59,772 bases of DNA, from the NCBI GenBank assembly GCA_001829005.1, contig MIAG01000006.1, positions 1 to 59,772 on the forward strand. The letters run 5' to 3'. Position 1 is the first letter of the stretch; every line of letters starts with the position of its first letter. The notes beneath the pieces were generated by a model that was not told the DNA's origin, did not search any database, and saw nothing but the letters and a program-made list of their open reading frames with translations. Positions 55,768-59,772 of the stretch are shown here, piece by piece. This stretch comes from Sphingobacteriia bacterium RIFOXYC2_FULL_35_18 (GTDB lineage Bacteria > Bacteroidota > Bacteroidia > Chitinophagales > Chitinophagaceae). The position numbers and the translations under genes were made by a program.

Positions 55768-56649
55768 TCAATATTTAACCGTGGCTGAAATAGAAACACT
55801 TGTCCTTAAAGTTGATTTAAACATTCTACGCCAGATATTTTTATAGTCAAGCATCCATGCTTCTATTTGGGGATTAGGTTTATCAGTCCATCCAATACTA
55901 GGTCTGTATGTAGTGTGTTCAGTTTCTTTCCCATTAATTTTTATAGTTGATTTGCTCTCATTGTAAGGAATTTTTAACCATTCAACAGCAACAAAGAAAT
56001 CCTTATTAGGAATACGAATTTTATATTTTTCAAGATTAACGGTGACAGTTTTACTTCTTGTTTTGACTTCGATTATTTGGTCGCAAAGATCAGACGAAGG
56101 TAACTTTGTTAAAGAGTCAATATCATAAATACGAATTCTAAATATTGTTTTTTCAGGATCAATAATAAATGAACTCATTCTGCAAATTTTCACTTCGGTT
56201 AGTACCGAATTTTCTTCTAAAGCGATAAGATGTTGTGCTATTTGAGTTTGATAACCACCGGATGTAATAAAATGATTCCCACAATTTGAAAAATTATTAA
56301 GCGTTTCATATGTCCAACTGGACCTACTTTTAACTGATACTTCATCAAGAGTTATTTGATGCTCATCCAATTCAATAATATTATTCCCTTTGCTTAAATT
56401 AACTGTAGGTAATTTTACTCTTACAAAACCAAGACAAGAAATAATTAAAGTGTCATTTAGAATTGGTTTTATAGATTGCAAATGAAAACTACCATCTTCA
56501 ACAGCATTTGTGCCAATATTTTCTTTAACAAGACCCACAGTTGCAAACGCAATTGCCTCTTTGGTTCTTTTATTAATAACCTTACCAGTTATACTAATTT
56601 GCCCAAAACAGAATATTGGGAAAATAAATAGGAGAATAATAAGTTTCAT
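55768..56649 (-). CDS. Exported CarboxypepD_reg-like domain protein
   Basis: 293 aa from ATG 56647-56649 (MKLIILLFIFPIFCFGQ signal; an earlier frame start at 56673 would run into the palindromic element). The N-terminal beta-sandwich ISITGKVINKRTKEAIAFATVGLVKENIGTNAVEDGSFHL (in part) is the carboxypeptidase-regulatory-like domain often found at the start of outer-membrane or surface proteins. The rest, with ITSGGYQTQIAQHLIALEEN, has no assigned function. Its ATG lies 20 nt from the module core GTTGTGTG. Confidence 0.7.
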   Translation of the reverse strand: MKLIILLFIFPIFCFGQISITGKVINKRTKEAIAFATVGLVKENIGTNAVEDGSFHLQSIKPILNDTLIISCLGFVRVKLPTVNLSKGNNIIELDEHQITLDEVSVKSRSSWTYETLNNFSNCGNHFITSGGYQTQIAQHLIALEENSVLTEVKICRMSSFIIDPEKTIFRIRIYDIDSLTKLPSSDLCDQIIEVKTRSKTVTVNLEKYKIRIPNKDFFVAVEWLKIPYNESKSTIKINGKETEHTTYRPSIGWTDKPNPQIEAWMLDYKNIWRRMFKSTLRTSVSISATVKY

Positions 56650-56669
56650 AGTCTCTGAATCAATATAGC

Positions 56670-56835
56670 ACACAACGTCCCAGGCTTTGCGCAGTTTGGA
56701 TAATCAGTGATCCTACTGCTGGCTTGGCCACTAAAAACTCGATTAGCTAAAGCCAAATTACTGAAGTTGATTTGAAACTCCAAAGCTGATGGGCCATTGC
56801 GGAACCTCCAACTGGCGTAAAGCCTTTTGTTGTGT
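56670..56835. repeat. Palindromic module element A (attC-like, 166 nt)
   Basis: Cores ACACAAC (56670-56676) and GTTGTGT (56829-56835). Between them 5 nt, then the arm AGGCTTTGCGCAG (from 56682), a long internal region, then the arm CTGGCGTAAAGCCT (ending 56825) and 3 nt. Close in sequence to element B; the two share identical blocks such as GCTTGGCCACTAAAAACT. Confidence 0.8.
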
Positions 56836-56847
56836 GAAGTGCTAGAG

Positions 56848-57015
56848 TTAATTATTTATTTCTGCTGCACTTACTTTTTTGATTTCCCCTTTTTCAGATA
56901 ATATAAGGAACCCATTTTGAGCCTTCTTTTGAGTAAGAAGCTTTTTAAAAGTCAAGTCTAATCCTTTTCGAAGAAGTTCACGAAAATTTTGAATGTCGAT
57001 TTCAGTCTTTTTCAT
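56848..57015 (-). CDS. 55-aa partner of the zeta-toxin-like kinase
   Basis: ATG 57013-57015 to TAA 56848-56850, 55 residues: starts MKKTEIDIQNFRELLRKGL and ends KKVSAAEINN. It overlaps the end of the kinase gene by 14 nt, a sign of translational coupling. It has one basic helix (FRELLRKGLDLTFKKLL) and a short beta-like tail (GFLILSEKGEIKKV). I recognise no family with confidence. By position it could be an antitoxin or modulator of the kinase, but in epsilon/zeta systems the antitoxin comes first, so the role is open. Confidence 0.65.
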   Translation of the reverse strand: MKKTEIDIQNFRELLRKGLDLTFKKLLTQKKAQNGFLILSEKGEIKKVSAAEINN

Positions 57016-57583
57016 CCCTCTGTTTTTTAATTATTTGCCAAATTGATTCATCATGAATCTTTATTTGGGTATTAACTTGACCTTCCGCTACAAATTTAAA
57101 TGGTTTGCTTGAATTATCTATAATAATCCAGAAATCGCAAAGCTCAATAAACTTTTTAATTAGGTTATTAGTCCCTCGAAAATATCTTCTGCGAATTGTT
57201 TCTTCCGGAATATTGTGTCCACCTTCGCTTACCCTGATCTTAACACGTTCAATGGCTAGGTCTACATCATTTAGCCAAAAAAATAGCAATGTTATTGAAT
57301 ATCCCTTCTCCCTTGCTATTTTGATAGTATTTATATATGAGAGAGTTGTCAATGTTGTTTCAAATGCAAAGTCAACACCGCTATTTACAAGCTCCTCTAT
57401 TCTTTCAAGCATAATTCTGCCTGCTTGGAATGAGACACTTTCTGGTTGGAAAGGAGAAAGTCCTTTTGCAATCTCATCAGCATTTACGAATTCCTTACAA
57501 TTAAGCATTTCCGGAAGTATCGTAAATGATGCAGTTGTTTTTCCTGCACCATTACAACCAGAAATAATATAGAGATTTGGCAC
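57002..57583 (-). CDS. Zeta-toxin-like P-loop kinase
   Basis: 193 aa starting at GTG 57583 (MPNLYIISG); a stop codon directly precedes it, so this is the only start. The Walker A motif is GCNGAGKTT (residues 9-17), and the region FAFETTLTTLSYINTIKIAREKGY is typical of zeta-toxin/UNAG-kinase-like P-loop proteins, which phosphorylate UDP-N-acetylglucosamine in known zeta toxins. The substrate here is untested. A TAnnTTTG box lies 27 nt upstream, so this module carries its own promoter, and the 55-aa gene follows with a 14-nt overlap. Confidence 0.8.
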   Translation of the reverse strand: MPNLYIISGCNGAGKTTASFTILPEMLNCKEFVNADEIAKGLSPFQPESVSFQAGRIMLERIEELVNSGVDFAFETTLTTLSYINTIKIAREKGYSITLLFFWLNDVDLAIERVKIRVSEGGHNIPEETIRRRYFRGTNNLIKKFIELCDFWIIIDNSSKPFKFVAEGQVNTQIKIHDESIWQIIKKQRDEKD

Positions 57584-57610
57584 TTATGATAATTTTCAAT
57601 CTAAAGCTAA

Positions 57611-57618
57611 CAAAAATA
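57611..57618 (-). promoter_or_regulatory. -7 promoter element inside the kinase module
   Basis: TATTTTTG on the minus strand matches TAnnTTTG, 27 nt upstream of the GTG start and inside the module boundary at 57654. Confidence 0.5.
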
Positions 57619-57647
57619 TAGTGATACTGAAATTGATAATGCATTTC

Positions 57648-57813
57648 ACACAACGGCCGAGGCTTTACGCAGGGTGGGGAATAGTTGTTCCTACTGCTCG
57701 CTTGGCCACTAAAAACTTGATTAGCTAAAAGCCAAAATACTGAAGTTGATTAGCACTACCAAAGCTGATGGGCCATTGATGAAGCCCAACTTGCGTAAAG
57801 CCTTTTGTTAGCT
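57648..57813. repeat. Palindromic module element B (attC-like, 166 nt)
   Basis: Cores ACACAAC (57648-57654) and GTTAGCT (57807-57813). Left arm GGCTTTACGCA (57661-57671) and right arm TGCGTAAAGCC (57792-57802) are perfect complements; further pairing extends to 57678/57785. The outer cores do not match each other: each belongs to its own neighbouring module. Confidence 0.8.
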
Positions 57814-57824
57814 GCCGCTATACG

Positions 57825-58457
57825 TCAGTCAAAAATGTAGTAACTCCAATGTTTGAAACCTGTCTCTAATGTTTCACCGTCTGCTTGGTTTTCATGAAAA
57901 GGATAATAAGTGACTACTTCATAATTTAAGTCAAACAATACCTCCTGCTCAAAAGTCAAACTGTATGAACTGTCAAAATATTGATATTGATAATTAGGAA
58001 TCCCTATTATAAAGGAACTGGGAATGACTTTTAAATATTTCGGTTGAAGATTATTTAAATTCTTAGGGTATTCATTTCTTTCATTTCTATAGGCTTCAAT
58101 AGCCTCTATAATTTTACTAGCGCGTTTAATTGCTATACTGCGGCTAATATTTCGTAGTGGGTAACTCAAGAATATGCAGATTATAAGTGTAAGAGGAATT
58201 GCAAATAGAAAAAGTGGGGTCAAGCGAAAAGAGTAATTTTTATTTGCAGCTTTTCGCCTTATCTCACCTACTGTAAGCCAAAGTCCAACCGGCAAAATTA
58301 AAATCCCAAACATACTTAAGAGCAGCGCTGCAGAATAGAAAAATTTTGCAGGTTCACTCAAAAAAGAAGGCCCAGGTAAAAAAGGAGATAATGCAAAAAA
58401 AGAAATTATCAAGAGGGTAATAAATAGTGGAATGAGTTTTTTATTTGTCATAGACAT
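57825..58457 (-). CDS. Hypothetical membrane protein with pilin-like tail, 210 aa
   Basis: No family recognised. Three hydrophobic helices (about residues 8-28, 38-62, 80-100) and a C-terminal soluble part with IIEAIEAYRNERNEYPKNLNNLQPKYL, a sequence like the conserved helix and loop of type II secretion pseudopilins (GspG-like), a weak resemblance only. The gene fits tightly between the module ends: the stop is 3 nt after 57821 and the ATG 5 nt before 58463, and no promoter is seen in between, so it would rely on upstream transcription. Confidence 0.6.
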   Translation of the reverse strand: MSMTNKKLIPLFITLLIISFFALSPFLPGPSFLSEPAKFFYSAALLLSMFGILILPVGLWLTVGEIRRKAANKNYSFRLTPLFLFAIPLTLIICIFLSYPLRNISRSIAIKRASKIIEAIEAYRNERNEYPKNLNNLQPKYLKVIPSSFIIGIPNYQYQYFDSSYSLTFEQEVLFDLNYEVVTYYPFHENQADGETLETGFKHWSYYIFD

Positions 58458-58470
58458 TTTAGATAGTGGC

Positions 58471-58667
58471 AGCTAACGAACAGGTATTGCTGCAGGTGTG
58501 GAATTCAATGTTCGTCTTGCCCAAACAGCTGCCCAACAAAGAATTAAAAGTACAAGATAAAAACGGTAAGCTCAACAGAATTTCGTCCGCCGAAACCGCT
58601 GCTGATAGGGAACAGCAGCCGATGATACCAACGTCAAGCCACACTTGAAGCAATACCAATGTTAGCT
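58471..58667. repeat. Palindromic module element C (attC-like, 197 nt)
   Basis: Cores AGCTAAC (58471-58477) and GTTAGCT (58661-58667). The left arm at 58483-58501 (GGTATTGCTGCAGGTGTGG) pairs with the right arm at 58639-58657, with two differences in 19 nt. Spacers 5 and 3 nt. The stem belongs to a different sequence family from A and B, shared with element D. Confidence 0.75.
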
Positions 58668-58674
58668 GTTGTTT

Positions 58675-59292
58675 TTAGTCCACCAATTTGTATTTGTCTC
58701 TATACTCAAATAAGGTTGATTTCATATTTGCAAAAGTGTACTTGTCTTGTTTAAGTCTGTCATACTCTACTTGAGCTTTTTCTAACTGGTTGTACTCACC
58801 AAATATTATAAGTCTACCAAACTTGTCCAGTGGAGTATTCTCGTCCTGCAATAATTGTATAATGTCAGCCTTAGTTTTTGCTTTTTCAAAATAAGGAAGA
58901 ATGTGGTTGAGAATATTGTCTATAGTTTCATTCTTCAGTGCAGCAATGTCTGTACTTGGGTCTAAGTCAAACCATTTGTCAATATTATATTTTAGTTTGC
59001 CAATTCTTTGTCTGATTGCACAAATTGGTTCTGTCGGATAATCCGGAATTGTTCCGTTGTGGTAAGTATAAAAAGTCAACCAATATTCAGGGATGAAAAG
59101 TCCTGTGTTAATTGTAAAAGAGATATGGTCTTTTGAATACAATGAACTTTTCTGAACATTTATAATTTGTCCAAGGTCTTGAAGTTGTCGATAAAAATTG
59201 TTCCCTTTCTTTTTAAAACCCAATGGCTTAAGAATTGTCTGGAAACAATCCTTAATTATTATTTCAAAATTTTGTTCTGTAACGGTCTTCAT
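58675..59292 (-). CDS. DUF4304-like hypothetical protein
   Basis: 205 aa. The N-terminus FEIIIKDCFQTILKPLGFKKKGNNFYRQLQDLGQIINVQKS has the DUF4304 pattern (conserved FKKKG..F and F.I..G), a family of unknown function found in mobile and cassette contexts. The rest is helical (ILPYFEKAKTKADIIQLL). The gene fills its module: the ATG directly abuts the right 15-nt end (59293-59307), and the stop codon starts at the last base of the left end (58661-58675). Confidence 0.7.
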   Translation of the reverse strand: MKTVTEQNFEIIIKDCFQTILKPLGFKKKGNNFYRQLQDLGQIINVQKSSLYSKDHISFTINTGLFIPEYWLTFYTYHNGTIPDYPTEPICAIRQRIGKLKYNIDKWFDLDPSTDIAALKNETIDNILNHILPYFEKAKTKADIIQLLQDENTPLDKFGRLIIFGEYNQLEKAQVEYDRLKQDKYTFANMKSTLFEYRDKYKLVD

Positions 59293-59300
59293 AAAATAAC

Positions 59301-59389
59301 AGCTAACGTTAAGGTATTGATGCTGTCGGCTAAAATTAGTTAATTAATTACTTTAGGCTTCGCCGATAGTATCAATACCAATGTTGGGC
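59301..59389. repeat. Palindromic module element D (attC-like, 89 nt)
   Basis: Cores AGCTAAC (59301-59307) and GTTGGGC (59383-59389, an exact GTTRRRY). Left arm 59313-59330 (GGTATTGATGCTGTCGGC) pairs over 18 nt with 59362-59379 with two differences, both G.T wobbles on the plus strand. Spacers 5 and 3 nt, loop 31 nt. In length it fits classical attC sites. Confidence 0.75.
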
Positions 59390-59475
59390 GAAGGTCGTCT
59401 GCCTTTTATCATTTGAGTGGTCTTAAATGACGACCGGAGTTCGTCAGCTGAATTACCATTCTGTATTTGATAGTA

Positions 59476-59522
59476 CTACTAAAGCAATGACATAAAAGAA
59501 GTTTATGTTGTTGCTTTAGTAG
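59476..59522. repeat. Strong hairpin
   Basis: CTACTAAAGCAA (59476-59487) and TTGCTTTAGTAG (59511-59522) are perfect complements, with an inner CATAAA/TTTATG pair (59491-59496 and 59502-59507), giving 18 paired positions. No U run follows. Confidence 0.8.
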
Positions 59523-59620
59523 ATATGTTACTTTGAATACTATTGGGTGATAAAACATTCAGGTTAAGTATAAATCCATTCTAAATAATCAGAATCTTGT
59601 AATGAAAATATTTAGCTTCA

Positions 59621-59684
59621 TGCAAGCCTTTTGCCTACGGCGCTTCACTAGCAAGCTTGCGGCGCCTTCGACTAAAGGCTTGCA
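59621..59684. repeat. Long G/C-rich hairpin
   Basis: TGCAAGCCTTT (59621-59631) pairs perfectly with AAAGGCTTGCA (59674-59684); inside it GGCGC (59639-59643) pairs with GCGCC (59662-59666) around a GCAAGCTTGC palindrome. Confidence 0.8.
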
Positions 59685-59772
59685 GTATTAAGACTTTTTA
59701 ACTTAACTTTTTTCAACATAAAAATCTAAATATCTATCGAAAAATTTTAATCAGCTGACGAATTTCGCCTCA

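Larger units (their letters stand above)
55734..59389 (-). mobile_element. Integron-like array of gene modules bounded by palindromic elements
   Basis: Four palindromic elements (56670, 57648, 58471, 59301) and one half-site (55734) separate gene modules whose genes all read on the minus strand. The two ends of each fully bounded module are inverted copies: 56829-56841 and 57642-57654 (12 of 13), 57807-57821 and 58463-58477 (14 of 15), 58661-58675 and 59293-59307 (14 of 15). In integron cassettes the start (TTRRRY) is likewise complementary to the cassette's own RYYYAAC. No integrase, attI or transposase is in the window, so the class is inferred, and 'mobile' is not demonstrated. Confidence 0.6.
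59390..59772. other. Non-coding right-edge region with several palindromes
   Basis: No open frame of note on either strand. It holds GGTCGTC/GACGACC (59393/59429), a hairpin at 59476-59522, another at 59621-59684, and the inverted 12-mer TTCGTCAGCTGA (59440-59451 and 59751-59762). It begins with the element D core GTTGGGCGAAG and may be a gene-less module whose far end is at or just beyond the window edge. Confidence 0.55.

Noticed and set aside
55683..55799. Extended N-terminus for the TIMP-like protein
   Set aside because: The frame runs through the half-site repeat and the end of the next gene, whereas ATG 55682 starts a textbook signal peptide.
58459..58659. Open frames of 60-66 codons on both strands across element C
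   Set aside because: They span the palindromic arms and have no signal, family pattern or upstream promoter; paired arms naturally give open frames on both strands.
1..59772. tRNA, rRNA, CRISPR array, transposase or prophage genes
   Set aside because: I looked for cloverleaf-like intergenic sequence, spaced direct repeats and recombinase or transposase motifs, and saw none; a covariance search was not possible.

Overview
The window looks like a chromosomal segment of a low-GC member of the Bacteroidota, most likely Chitinophagaceae (family level is inference). Signs are promoters of the Bacteroidota type (TAnnTTTG close to start codons), A/T-rich leaders in place of clear Shine-Dalgarno sites, a PorP/SprF-type protein of the type IX secretion/gliding set, BshA (bacillithiol synthesis), a DUF5916 protein, a short NuoG without a molybdopterin domain, and a primary sigma factor lacking region 1.1.

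Layout. 1-10263 (minus): the nuo operon for respiratory complex I, nuoA to nuoL, with nuoL running off the left edge and nuoM/nuoN presumably beyond it. 10364-13344 (minus): a small operon with a TPR protein, a PstS-like lipoprotein and a small membrane protein. 13531-36972: core housekeeping genes in short operons: hisS, thiolase, rlmN, two pseudouridine synthases, amidohydrolase, 1-Cys peroxiredoxin, DNA polymerase IV, S41 protease, rpsP-rimM (with a terminator between them), ffh, TlpA-like protein, primary sigma factor, an LptF/LptG-type permease followed by superoxide dismutase and OsmC, GT2, CDF transporter, M20 peptidase, Hsp15-like protein and trmD. 37070-51836: DUF5916 barrel protein, a 1046-aa BNR-propeller protein, a PAS protein, adenine deaminase and upp (purine/pyrimidine salvage), PorP/SprF, an EI24 protein, an RsmI-like methyltransferase, an M28 peptidase and bshA.

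51857-59772 is an accessory region of minus-strand genes for secreted, membrane and unknown proteins. Its right part (about 55734-59772) is the most unusual stretch. Single genes or gene pairs (a CarboxypepD_reg-like protein, a zeta-toxin-like kinase with a 55-aa partner, a membrane protein, a DUF4304 protein) are separated by palindromic elements of 89-197 nt built to one plan: an RYYYAAC-like core, 5 nt, stem, loop, stem, 3 nt, a GTTRRRY-like core. The two ends of each fully bounded gene module are inverted copies of each other over 13-15 nt with a single difference, always at position 11 (G at the left end, A at the right end). This is the logic of integron gene cassettes and attC sites, in a form with an extended core. 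No integrase is in the window, so it is either an integrase-less cassette cluster, part of a larger integron, or an unrelated modular element.

No tRNA, rRNA, CRISPR array, transposase or phage gene was recognised.
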